Below the pieces are notes generated by a model, which was given only the letters and a program-made list of their open reading frames with translations, did no database searches and was not told where the DNA came from. A DNA stretch of 64,000 bases from Nocardioides nitrophenolicus (lineage in GTDB: Bacteria; Actinomycetota; Actinomycetes; Propionibacteriales; Nocardioidaceae). The stretch's first letter is position 1. Each line of letters begins with the position of its first letter. Position numbers and translations under genes: made by a program. Of the stretch, positions 56,859-64,000 are shown one piece after another. The DNA is taken from NCBI RefSeq assembly GCF_016907515.1, contig NZ_JAFBBY010000001.1:4154001-4218000 (forward strand), in the 5' to 3' direction.

Positions 56859-58937
56859 ATGACAGCGAGGCGGATCAGGATCGGCATCGACACGGGCGGC
56901 ACGTTCACCGACGTCGTTGCCTTCGACGAGGACAGCGGTGAGGTCGTCACCACCAAGACCCCCAGCACGCCGGGGAACCCGGCCGACGGGTTCCTGGCGG
57001 GCATCGACAAGGTGCTGGGGATCGCGGGGGCGGAGTTCGACGACGTCGTCGCCGTCAGCCACGGCACCACGGTCGCGACCAACCAGCTGCTCGAGGGCAA
57101 GGTGGACGCCCTCGGCTTCATCACCACCGAGGGCTACGAGGCGATGCTCGAGATCGCCCGGCAGTCGGTGCCCGACGGCTACGGCAACTCGTACTTCTGG
57201 GTGAAGCCCGACCGCATCGTGCCCCGTGAGCTGGTCAAGGGCGTCGGGGGTCGCCTGGACTTCACCGGCGCCGAGATCCGCCCGTTCGACGAGGACGGCG
57301 CCCGCGCGGTCGCGCGCTGGTTCAAGGCCAAGGGCATCGACACGCTGGGGGTCTGCTTCCTGCACGCGTACGCCAACCCGGCGCACGAGGAGCGGATGCG
57401 CGAGATCCTCGCCGAGGAGCACCCCGACGCCGTCGTCTCGATCTCGAGCGAGGTGCTGCGCGAGTACCGCGAGTACGAGCGCTCGATGACCACGCTCGTC
57501 GACGCCGCGGTCAAGCCCAAGCTCAGCCGCTACGTCAACAACATCAAGGACCGGCTCGCCACCCAGAGCGGCCGGACCATCCCGTTCTACGTGATGAAGT
57601 CCAACGGCGGTGTGCTCTCGGCCGACGAGGTCGTCCACCAGCCGATCACCACCGTGCTGTCCGGCCCGGCCGCCGGCGCGCTCGGCGCGGCGCTGATCGC
57701 CAAGGTCGCGGGCTTCGACAAGGTGCTCACCTCCGACGGCGGCGGTACGTCGACCGACGTCTCCGTGGTCATCGACGGCGACCCCACGCTGACCACCGAG
57801 GGCAGCGTCGGCGTCTACCCGTCCAAGATCCCGATGATCGACGTCGTCACCGTCGGTGCCGGCGGCGGCTCGATCGCGTGGCTCTCGCCCGAGGGCACGC
57901 TCAAGGTCGGCCCCCACTCGGCCGGCGCCGACCCGGGCCCGATCTGCTACCGCAAGGGCGGCAGCGAGGTCACCATCACCGACGCCCACGTCTTCCTCGG
58001 CCGGATCCCTCCCCACCTGCTCGGTGGCGAGATCCCGCTCGACGTCGACGCGGCGAGCGCGGCGATCCAGCAGCTGGCCGGCAAGCTCGGCATCTCCGCC
58101 GAGGCGTGCGCCACCGGCATCCTGGAGATCTCCGCGTGGAACCAGGCCAACGCGCTGCGCCAGGTCACCGTCAAGCGCGGTCTCGACGTGCGTGACTTCA
58201 CGCTGACGACGTTCGGTGGCTCCGGCTCGCTGCTGCTGTGCCGGCTGATGGACATCCTCAACGTCCCGACCGTGCTGGTCCCGCCGAACCCGGGCAACGT
58301 CTCGGCGTTCGGCCTGCTCACCGTCGACGTCAAGAACGACTACGTGCAGACCCACGTCGCGCTCCAGGAGAACGTCGACACCCCCGACCTCCAGCGCGAG
58401 TACGACGTCCTGCAGGCCCGTGCCGGGGAGGCCCTCAGCAAGGAGGGCTTCGCCGAGGCCGACCACGTCTTCGTGCGTACCGCCGACGTCCGCTACTTCG
58501 GCCAGGCCTTCGAGGTCCGGGTCGGCGTCCCCGACGGTCCGGTCAGCACCGAGACCCTGACCGCGGTCGCCGACCGCTTCCACGCCGAGCACAAGGTGCT
58601 CTACGGCTACGACTTCTCCGGCGACGCCTCGCAGCAGGTCGAGATCGTCAACCTCCGGGTCTCGGGCGTCGGCCCGATCAAGCGCCCCGAGATCCTCCGC
58701 GCCGACGAGGCGAAGCCGGAGCCGCAGCCCACGGGCACGCGCTCGATCTGCTTCGACGCCGATGCCGGGTACGTCGAGACGCCCATCTTCTGGCGCCCCG
58801 ACCTGCCCGCCGGCCAGGTGCTCACCGGCCCGGTGATCATCGAGGAGTTCGGCTCCACCGTCCCCGTCCACCCCGGCTTCACCGCCCGGGTCGACGACTA
58901 CGCCAACATCATCGTGACGCGCTCGGAGGAGAGCTGA
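56859..58937 (+). CDS. hyuA: Hydantoinase/oxoprolinase subunit A (ATPase subunit)
   Basis: The 692-aa protein has the N-terminal actin-like ATPase motif GIDTGGTFTDVVAFD, SHGTTVATNQLLEG, LSGPAAGALGAALIA and SDGGGTSTDVSVV of the HyuA family, and the C-terminal acetone-carboxylase-like domain. With HyuB such proteins use ATP to open cyclic amides (N-methylhydantoin, 5-oxoproline, caprolactam) or to carboxylate ketones. Placed among pyrimidine genes, it may act on a hydantoin- or dihydropyrimidine-like ring. HyuB begins 1 bp after its stop. Confidence 0.92.
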   Translation: MTARRIRIGIDTGGTFTDVVAFDEDSGEVVTTKTPSTPGNPADGFLAGIDKVLGIAGAEFDDVVAVSHGTTVATNQLLEGKVDALGFITTEGYEAMLEIARQSVPDGYGNSYFWVKPDRIVPRELVKGVGGRLDFTGAEIRPFDEDGARAVARWFKAKGIDTLGVCFLHAYANPAHEERMREILAEEHPDAVVSISSEVLREYREYERSMTTLVDAAVKPKLSRYVNNIKDRLATQSGRTIPFYVMKSNGGVLSADEVVHQPITTVLSGPAAGALGAALIAKVAGFDKVLTSDGGGTSTDVSVVIDGDPTLTTEGSVGVYPSKIPMIDVVTVGAGGGSIAWLSPEGTLKVGPHSAGADPGPICYRKGGSEVTITDAHVFLGRIPPHLLGGEIPLDVDAASAAIQQLAGKLGISAEACATGILEISAWNQANALRQVTVKRGLDVRDFTLTTFGGSGSLLLCRLMDILNVPTVLVPPNPGNVSAFGLLTVDVKNDYVQTHVALQENVDTPDLQREYDVLQARAGEALSKEGFAEADHVFVRTADVRYFGQAFEVRVGVPDGPVSTETLTAVADRFHAEHKVLYGYDFSGDASQQVEIVNLRVSGVGPIKRPEILRADEAKPEPQPTGTRSICFDADAGYVETPIFWRPDLPAGQVLTGPVIIEEFGSTVPVHPGFTARVDDYANIIVTRSEES

Positions 58938-58938
58938 C

Positions 58939-60936
58939 ATGTGCCTGAGCTGCCAGACCATCCACAACGGCGCCGCACCTGCCGACCACGCGCACGACAC
59001 CCACACCGGCTCGCGCCGGGCGCCCACCCAGTTCCCGTTCGGGACGCTGACCGCCGACGCCGGCCGCAGTGCCGACCCGGTGCTCGTCGAGATCGTCCAG
59101 GGCTCGCTCGCGGCCGTCGAGCACGAGGTCGAGACCGCCATCGCGCGCACCTCGCGCAGCCCGATGATCCGCGACGCGCACGACTTCCGCGCCGGCATCC
59201 ACGACCGGCTGCTGCGCAAGCTCACCGGTCGCTCGTACTCCGCGCTCGTGCACCCGGTCGCCCGGGACTTCCCGATCGAGGAGATGCAGGAGGGGGACGT
59301 CTTCTTCCACAACGACGTCTACCTGTCCGAGGGCGGGATCGGCCACCTCCCCGACCTGTGCGTCACCGTCCCGGTGTTCGCCGGTCCGGAAGGGGAGCGG
59401 CGCGTCGTCGGCTTCATCCAGGCCTTCGGCCACCACGACGACATCGGCGGCGCGGTGCCCGGCTCGATGCCGTCCCACGCCACCAGCGTGTTCGAGGAGG
59501 GCCTCGCCGTCCCCCCGATCAAGCTGTGGGACGCGGGCGTGCCCAACAAGGCCGCGCTGCGGATCATGACTCGCAACTCGCGGATGCCCGAGTCGCTGGC
59601 CGCCGACCTCGACGCCGAGTGCTCGGCCTGCCTGATGGGCGCCCGGCGGCTGGGCGAGCTGTTCGACCGCTACGGCATCGAGACCGTCGAGGCCTGCTTC
59701 GACGCGGTCATCGACCGCTCCACCGAGACCTACCGGCGCGAGATCCTCTCCAAGATCCCGGTCGGCTCCTGGACCTGGGAGGACTACGCCGAGCACGACG
59801 GCGTCGACGAGCCGCAGCTGCACACCCAGCGGATCACGCTGACCCGCACCGCGGCCGACGATCCCGAGGGCGAGCGGCTGATCCTCGACTTCGACGGCAC
59901 CGGCCCGCAGGCCAAGGGCCCGATCAACCACTGCGGTGACTACTCCGACGGCGTCTTCCTCAAGAAGTGGCTGGCGCCGATCCTGCGCAACCTCGCCGAC
60001 ACCCCCGAGCGGATGGCCGAGCTCGACGTCAACGAGGGCGTGGTGCCGCTCATCGAGATGAGGTTCCCCCCGCCGGGCACCCTGCTCACGCCGGTCTTCC
60101 CGGCGCCGACGAACGCTCGCACCTTCGTCATCCTGCGCCTGCTCGGCGTGCTCGCCGGCGTGATCGCCAAGGCGGTCGACGGCAAGATGCCCGCCGACCA
60201 GGAGACGATCCGCTACACCGGCGTCTACGGCGAGGACCTCGAGGGCCGCTCGTACCTCATGCGCGAGGTGCTCGGTGGCGGCTCGGGCGGTCGCTACTAC
60301 GCCGACGGCGAGGACACCATCCACGTCGTACCGGACTCGCGGAACCTCCCCACGGAGTTCACCGAGTCGCGCTTCCCGTTCGTGGTCGAGTCGCTCGGCC
60401 TCGCCATGGACTCCGGCGGCGCCGGCCAGTTCCGCGGCGGGCTGGGCTACGAGAAGCACATCCGGATGCTCAAGGACGCCAACTTCATGTCCATCGCGGA
60501 CCGCTCGATCCTCGCCTGCTGGGGCGTGAAGGGCGGCAAGGCGGGCAAGCCGTTCCAGGTGACCATCGACCCGGGCGGCCCCAACGAGCGCGAGGTCGAC
60601 GCCCTCGCCGACGCCGAGCCCGTGGTGGCCGGCGAGACGATCCGGATCCGTACGACGGGCGGCGGCGGCTGGGGCAACCCGCTCGACCGCGACCCCGAGC
60701 TCGTGGTGCGCGACGTCGTGTGGCGCAAGGTCTCCGCCGAGGCGGCCCTCGCCGACTACGGCGTGGTCCTCACCGGCTCGCTCGACGACGACAGCCTCGC
60801 GTACGACGCCGCCGCCACCGCCGCGGAGCGGGCCTCCCGGCCGGCCCCGGCCGACGACGACGCCTTCTTCGACCGCGGTCCGGGCTACGGCGTGCTCGCC
60901 GGTGGCGCCGCCGCGGCCGCGGTGGACGTGCTCTGA
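58939..60936 (+). CDS. hyuB: Hydantoinase B/oxoprolinase subunit B
   Basis: The 665-aa catalytic partner of HyuA has ARTSRSPMIRDAHDFRAGIH, FFHNDVYLSEGGIGHLPD and HHDDIGGAVPGSMPS with the His and Asp residues typical of the family's metal site, and AGQFRGGLGYEKHIR late in the chain. The first 23 residues are unusual: CLSC followed by HNG and several His (HAHDTH), a possible extra metal-binding segment that typical HyuB proteins do not have. GAGGAGAG precedes the ATG. A small NmrA-like gene follows after 10 bp. Confidence 0.92.
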   Translation: MCLSCQTIHNGAAPADHAHDTHTGSRRAPTQFPFGTLTADAGRSADPVLVEIVQGSLAAVEHEVETAIARTSRSPMIRDAHDFRAGIHDRLLRKLTGRSYSALVHPVARDFPIEEMQEGDVFFHNDVYLSEGGIGHLPDLCVTVPVFAGPEGERRVVGFIQAFGHHDDIGGAVPGSMPSHATSVFEEGLAVPPIKLWDAGVPNKAALRIMTRNSRMPESLAADLDAECSACLMGARRLGELFDRYGIETVEACFDAVIDRSTETYRREILSKIPVGSWTWEDYAEHDGVDEPQLHTQRITLTRTAADDPEGERLILDFDGTGPQAKGPINHCGDYSDGVFLKKWLAPILRNLADTPERMAELDVNEGVVPLIEMRFPPPGTLLTPVFPAPTNARTFVILRLLGVLAGVIAKAVDGKMPADQETIRYTGVYGEDLEGRSYLMREVLGGGSGGRYYADGEDTIHVVPDSRNLPTEFTESRFPFVVESLGLAMDSGGAGQFRGGLGYEKHIRMLKDANFMSIADRSILACWGVKGGKAGKPFQVTIDPGGPNEREVDALADAEPVVAGETIRIRTTGGGGWGNPLDRDPELVVRDVVWRKVSAEAALADYGVVLTGSLDDDSLAYDAAATAAERASRPAPADDDAFFDRGPGYGVLAGGAAAAAVDVL

Positions 60937-60946
60937 GGCAGTGACG

Positions 60947-61714
60947 ATGAAGGTCGCGATCCTCGGGGGATCCGGCAAGACCGGCCGCGCCGTCGGTGCG
61001 GCCCTGGCCCAGGTGGGCGTGGCGACACGCCCCCTGGGCCGGGCCGCGTTCGACGACCTCCCGGCCGCCCTCGCCGGCGCGGACGCCGTGCACGTCATCG
61101 CCCCCAACCTGCATCCCGACGAGCCCGCCTACGTCACCACGGTGCTCGCCGCCGCGCGGGAGGCGGGGGTCGGACGGCTGGTCTACCACTCGGTCGCCTC
61201 GCCCTACGTGCCGGCGATGCCGCACCACCTCGGCAAGGCGGTCTCGGAGGACCTGGTCCGGCGGGCCGGCCTGGACTGGACGATCCTCCAGCCCTGCGCC
61301 TACACCCAGAACCTGCTGCCCGCGCTGCGCGCCGCCGAGGAGTCGGGCGTGCTGGAGGTGCCCTACGCCGTGGACCGGCCGTTCGGGATGGTCGACCTGC
61401 TCGACGTCGCGGCGGCCACCGCCGCGGTGCTGACCGGGCCGGGGCACGTCGGGGCGACCTACGAGCTCGGCGGCCCGGACCTGGTCACCATCGCCGACAT
61501 CGCGGCCGCGGCCGGCGTCTCCGCGCGGCGGGTCCCCGCCGACGCCGACGTCCACCCGTGGCTGCGGGCGATGTTCGACTACTACGACGACCACGGGCTG
61601 CCCACCGGCGGCGTCCCGCTCGGTGCGCTGCTCGGCCGCGCGCCCACCGGGGTTGCCGAGGTGCTGCGCCGGGAGCTGGGCGATGGCGCGGCTGGCAGGA
61701 GTTGCCAGGCTTGA
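60947..61714 (+). CDS. NmrA-like NAD(P)-binding protein
   Basis: The 255-aa protein has an N-terminal Rossmann motif MKVAILGGSGKTGRAVG, LVYHSVASPYVPAMPHH at the position of the short-chain-dehydrogenase active site without the classical Tyr-x-x-x-Lys, and WTILQPCAYTQNLLP. This is the atypical SDR (NmrA/HSCARG) group, whose members sense NAD(P) or reduce small molecules. It follows hyuB by 10 bp and is probably cotranscribed. The GAGG of the hyuB stop region serves as its ribosome site, which favours ATG 60947 over GTG 60941. Confidence 0.85.
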   Translation: MKVAILGGSGKTGRAVGAALAQVGVATRPLGRAAFDDLPAALAGADAVHVIAPNLHPDEPAYVTTVLAAAREAGVGRLVYHSVASPYVPAMPHHLGKAVSEDLVRRAGLDWTILQPCAYTQNLLPALRAAEESGVLEVPYAVDRPFGMVDLLDVAAATAAVLTGPGHVGATYELGGPDLVTIADIAAAAGVSARRVPADADVHPWLRAMFDYYDDHGLPTGGVPLGALLGRAPTGVAEVLRRELGDGAAGRSCQA

Positions 61715-61763
61715 GGGCCCGTGTTGGCTGATCCTCACGATGAACGACGGTGATCCGGCTCAC

Positions 61764-61769
61764 TAGGTT
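61764..61769 (+). promoter_or_regulatory. -10 box TAGGTT for the carbamate kinase-barbiturase operon
   Basis: TAGGTT ends 6 nt before the ATG at 61776, so this pair has its own leaderless promoter within the cluster. Confidence 0.55.
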
Positions 61770-61775
61770 CGCTGC

Positions 61776-62711
61776 ATGAGGATCCTGCTGGCGCTCGGCG
61801 GCAACGCGATGACGTCCCCTGACGGCAAGGCCCGTCCGGAGGACCAGATCGCGGCCGCGACCGAGGCGATGGAAGCCGTGGCCGACCTGGTCGCGGCGGG
61901 AGTCGACGTCGTCATCACCCACGGCAACGGCCCCCAGGTCGGCAACCTGCTGGTGAAGAACGAGCTGGCGGCGACCGTCGTACCTCCGGTGCCGCTGGAC
62001 TGGTGCGGCGCCCAGACCCAGGGCACCCTCGGCGACATCCTGATGAACGCCCTCGACGGGGCGCTCGCCGCCCGCGGCCTGACCCGGCCCACGGCCGCGC
62101 TGGTCACCCGCACCCGCGTCGACGCCGCCGACCCCGCCTTCGCGGCGCCGAGCAAGCCGGTCGGCCGCTACCTCTCGGCCGACGAGGCGCGCACCATGAT
62201 CGAGCACGGCGAGACCTGGGAGGACCGCGGCGAGCGCGGCTGGCGGCGCGTCGTCGCCTCGCCCGAGCCGCTCGAGGTGCTCGACGCCCCCGCGGCGGTC
62301 GCGCTCGTCGAGGCCGGCTTCGTCGTGATCGCCAACGGCGGCGGCGGCATCCCCACCGTGCGCCACGCCGACGGCAGCCTGAGCGGCGTCGAGGCCGTCA
62401 TCGACAAGGACCTGGGCGCGGCCCTGCTCGCCCAGGCGATCGAGGTCGACCTCCTCGTCATCGCCACCGACGTCGCGCACGCGGTCCTCGGCTTCGGTAC
62501 CCCCGACGCCGCCGACATCGGCGAGGTCACCCTCGACCAGATGCGGAAGTACGCAGCCGACGGCCACTTCGCCGGCGGCTCCATGGGACCCAAGGTCGAC
62601 GCGGTCTGCCGCTTCGTCGCCAACTCCGGCCGCCGCGGCGTCATCACCGACCTCGGCAGCATCCTCGCGGCCGCCGAGGGCCGCGCCGGAACCATCGTCA
62701 CCCCCAACTGA
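61776..62711 (+). CDS. arcC: Carbamate kinase
   Basis: The 311-aa enzyme interconverts carbamoyl phosphate plus ADP with ATP plus carbamate. It has the amino-acid-kinase start [37 protein letters not shown] and [11 protein letters not shown], the C-terminal [13 protein letters not shown] nucleotide-binding loop and GSMGPKVDA. No arginine deiminase or ornithine carbamoyltransferase gene is nearby. The AllFGH-like genes in the same region provide the likely source of carbamoyl phosphate. It heads a two-gene unit with barbiturase, 22 bp apart. Confidence 0.95.
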   Translation: MRILLALGGNAMTSPDGKARPEDQIAAATEAMEAVADLVAAGVDVVITHGNGPQVGNLLVKNELAATVVPPVPLDWCGAQTQGTLGDILMNALDGALAARGLTRPTAALVTRTRVDAADPAFAAPSKPVGRYLSADEARTMIEHGETWEDRGERGWRRVVASPEPLEVLDAPAAVALVEAGFVVIANGGGGIPTVRHADGSLSGVEAVIDKDLGAALLAQAIEVDLLVIATDVAHAVLGFGTPDAADIGEVTLDQMRKYAADGHFAGGSMGPKVDAVCRFVANSGRRGVITDLGSILAAAEGRAGTIVTPN

Positions 62712-62733
62712 AGAACTGAAAGGAAGCCCGCAC

Positions 62734-63840
62734 ATGCCTTCTGCCATCGAGGTCCGCAAGGTCCCGATCCACTCCGTCGCCGACGCCTCGGAGCTGGCCA
62801 AGCTCATCGACGACGGCGTCTTCAAGGCCGACCGCGTCATCGCGATCATCGGCAAGACCGAGGGCAACGGCGGGGTGAACGACTACACCCGGATCATCGC
62901 CGACCGTGCCTTCCGTGAGGTGCTCGTCGAGAAGGGCGCGCCCGCCGACCAGGTCAAGCAGGTCCCGATCGTGTGGTCCGGCGGCACCGACGGCGTGATC
63001 AGCCCCCACGCCACCATCTTCGCGACCACCGACGTCGCCGAGGACGACCCGAGCCGCGAGGAGCAGCGCCTCACCGTCGGCTTCGCGATGAGCGAGCCGA
63101 TCCTGCCCGAGGAGATCGGGTACGTCGCGATGATCGAGAAGGTCGCCGCCGGCGTGAAGGTCGCCATGGAGCGCGCCGGCATCACCGACCCGGCCGACGT
63201 GCACTACGTGCAGACCAAGACCCCGCTGCTCACCATCCACACCATCCGCGACGCCCACAGCCGCGGCAAGGAGGTCTGGACCGAGCACACCCACGAGTCG
63301 ATGGACCTGTCCAACGGCGTCACCGGCCTCGGCATCGCCGTCGCCCTCGGCGAGATCGAGATGCCGAGCGACGAGGACGTCATGAAGAACCGCGACCTGT
63401 ACTCCTCGGTCGCCTCCTGCTCCTCGGGTGTCGAGCTGGACCAGGCCCAGATCGTCGTCGTCGGCAACGCCACGGGCGTCGGCGGTCGCTACCGCATCGG
63501 CCACTCGGTGATGAACGACGCCCTCGACCAGGACGGCATCTGGAACGCCATCAAGGACGCCGGCCTCGACCTCCCCGAGCGCCCGCACTCCTCGGACCTC
63601 CAGGGCCGCCTGGTCAACGTCTTCCTCAAGTGCGAGGCCTCCCAGAACGGCGAGGTCCGCGGCCGCCGCAACGCCATGCTCGACGACTCCGACGTGCACT
63701 GGCACCGCCAGATCAAGTCCTGCGTCGGTGGCGTCACCGCTGCCGTGACCGGCGACCCCGCTGTGTTCGTCTCGGTCTCCGCCGCCCACCAGGGCCCGGA
63801 GGGTGGCGGCCCCGTGGCCGCGATCGTCGACCTCGGCTGA
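62734..63840 (+). CDS. Barbiturase (cyclic-amide hydrolase of the barbiturase/cyanuric acid hydrolase family)
   Basis: The 368-aa enzyme opens the barbiturate ring to 3-oxo-3-ureidopropanoate (ureidomalonate). It has the family start [20 protein letters not shown], the Ser-containing loops [17 protein letters not shown] and [16 protein letters not shown], and the C-terminal [20 protein letters not shown]. The sequence follows the Rhodococcus barbiturase pattern as I know it much more closely than AtzD/TrzD cyanuric acid hydrolases. A GGAAG ribosome site precedes the ATG. Its presence next to a uracil permease and a molybdenum hydroxylase identifies the oxidative pyrimidine pathway. Confidence 0.93.
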   Translation: MPSAIEVRKVPIHSVADASELAKLIDDGVFKADRVIAIIGKTEGNGGVNDYTRIIADRAFREVLVEKGAPADQVKQVPIVWSGGTDGVISPHATIFATTDVAEDDPSREEQRLTVGFAMSEPILPEEIGYVAMIEKVAAGVKVAMERAGITDPADVHYVQTKTPLLTIHTIRDAHSRGKEVWTEHTHESMDLSNGVTGLGIAVALGEIEMPSDEDVMKNRDLYSSVASCSSGVELDQAQIVVVGNATGVGGRYRIGHSVMNDALDQDGIWNAIKDAGLDLPERPHSSDLQGRLVNVFLKCEASQNGEVRGRRNAMLDDSDVHWHRQIKSCVGGVTAAVTGDPAVFVSVSAAHQGPEGGGPVAAIVDLG

Positions 63841-63850
63841 TACCTGCCGC

Positions 63851-63908
63851 GCGTTCCACTGTGCTGCGCTCGGCACTCACCTGGTGAGTGCTGAGCGCAG
63901 CACAACGC
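63851..63908. terminator. Hairpin after the barbiturase gene
   Basis: GTGCTGCGCTCGGCACTCACC at 63861-63881 (21 bases; halves GTGCTGCGCT and CGGCACTCACC) pairs with 63883-63903 with one G-T pair and a single-base loop in the linear map. GCGTT at 63851 pairs with AACGC at 63904 after a 5-nt bulge. It begins 10 bp after the stop codon. Confidence 0.7.
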
Positions 63909-63991
63909 ATTTCGGCGCTCACCAACCCACCACCAACCACCCCTCCCTAGCGTGAGCCGGGTCACAGGTCCCGCACGCTCAAGGGAGAGTC

Positions 63992-64000
63992 ATGACCCGG
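63992..64000 (+). CDS. Start of a further gene (partial, first three codons)
   Basis: An ATG at 63992 follows AAGGGAGAG at normal spacing, and TAGCGT near 63947-63952 could be a promoter. Only three codons lie in the window, so nothing can be said about the product. Confidence 0.5.

Noticed and set aside
62734..63840. Cyanuric acid hydrolase (AtzD/TrzD)
   Set aside because: The N-terminus and active-site loops follow barbiturase, and no biuret or allophanate genes are nearby.

Overview
The window is chromosomal DNA of a high-GC Gram-positive actinobacterium. Supporting signs are the strongly GC3-biased codons, monomeric-type NADP isocitrate dehydrogenase, a B-type sdhCAB operon, the trpS / 2'-5' RNA ligase-like / YihY / SCO4848-like block familiar from Actinobacteria, and many leaderless genes whose TANNNT -10 box lies 5-8 nt before the start codon. 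A Nocardioides-like member of the Nocardioidaceae is my best guess, but this is an inference from gene content and style. No rRNA, tRNA, CRISPR, integrase or transposase gene is visible, and no intergenic gap exceeds 300 bp.

Layout. 1-13.7 kb: end of an unknown gene, aquaporin, icd, a DNA-alkylation repair HEAT protein, a double-length ABC exporter, an MFS pump, the trpS block and a membrane adenylate cyclase. 13.8-18.5 kb: sdhCAB and a DyP peroxidase. 18.5-25.1 kb: FdhF/YdeP-type molybdoprotein, FUSC-like membrane protein, LysR regulator, DinB-like protein, DUF1345 membrane protein and a glycosyltransferase. 25.1-28.7 kb: four poorly known genes on the minus strand, including a tandem duplicate pair. 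28.8-33.7 kb: methylmalonyl-CoA mutase mutA-mutB-meaB, followed by a lipoprotein, an M20 amidohydrolase and a secreted DUF3060 protein up to 36.5 kb.

36.7-63.8 kb is largely a pyrimidine salvage and breakdown region. A Bmp-type nucleoside ABC importer is divergent from cdd-deoA (cytidine deaminase, pyrimidine nucleoside phosphorylase). Next comes a divergent pair of units around a PucR-type regulator. Leftward are the DUF2877-FdrA-DUF1116 genes, homologues of the AllH-AllF-AllG oxamate carbamoyltransferase. Rightward are a UraA-type uracil permease, a three-subunit molybdenum hydroxylase, CoxG and an amidase, all with 4-nt start/stop overlaps. After them follow hyuA-hyuB, an NmrA-like protein, and a carbamate kinase-barbiturase pair. 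Together these suggest an oxidative uracil/thymine pathway: nucleoside to base, base to barbiturate, and barbiturate to 3-oxo-3-ureidopropanoate. That last compound is the one-carbon-longer analogue of oxalurate. I therefore infer that the FdrA complex phosphorolyses it to malonamate and carbamoyl phosphate, so that carbamate kinase can make ATP.

A second theme is non-coding: many gene ends carry long perfect or near-perfect hairpins, several with the stop codon inside an arm. One composite palindromic element (about 118 bp) occurs twice in opposite orientation, 24 kb apart. A different 163-bp palindrome sits inside the 5' coding part of the DUF2877 gene.
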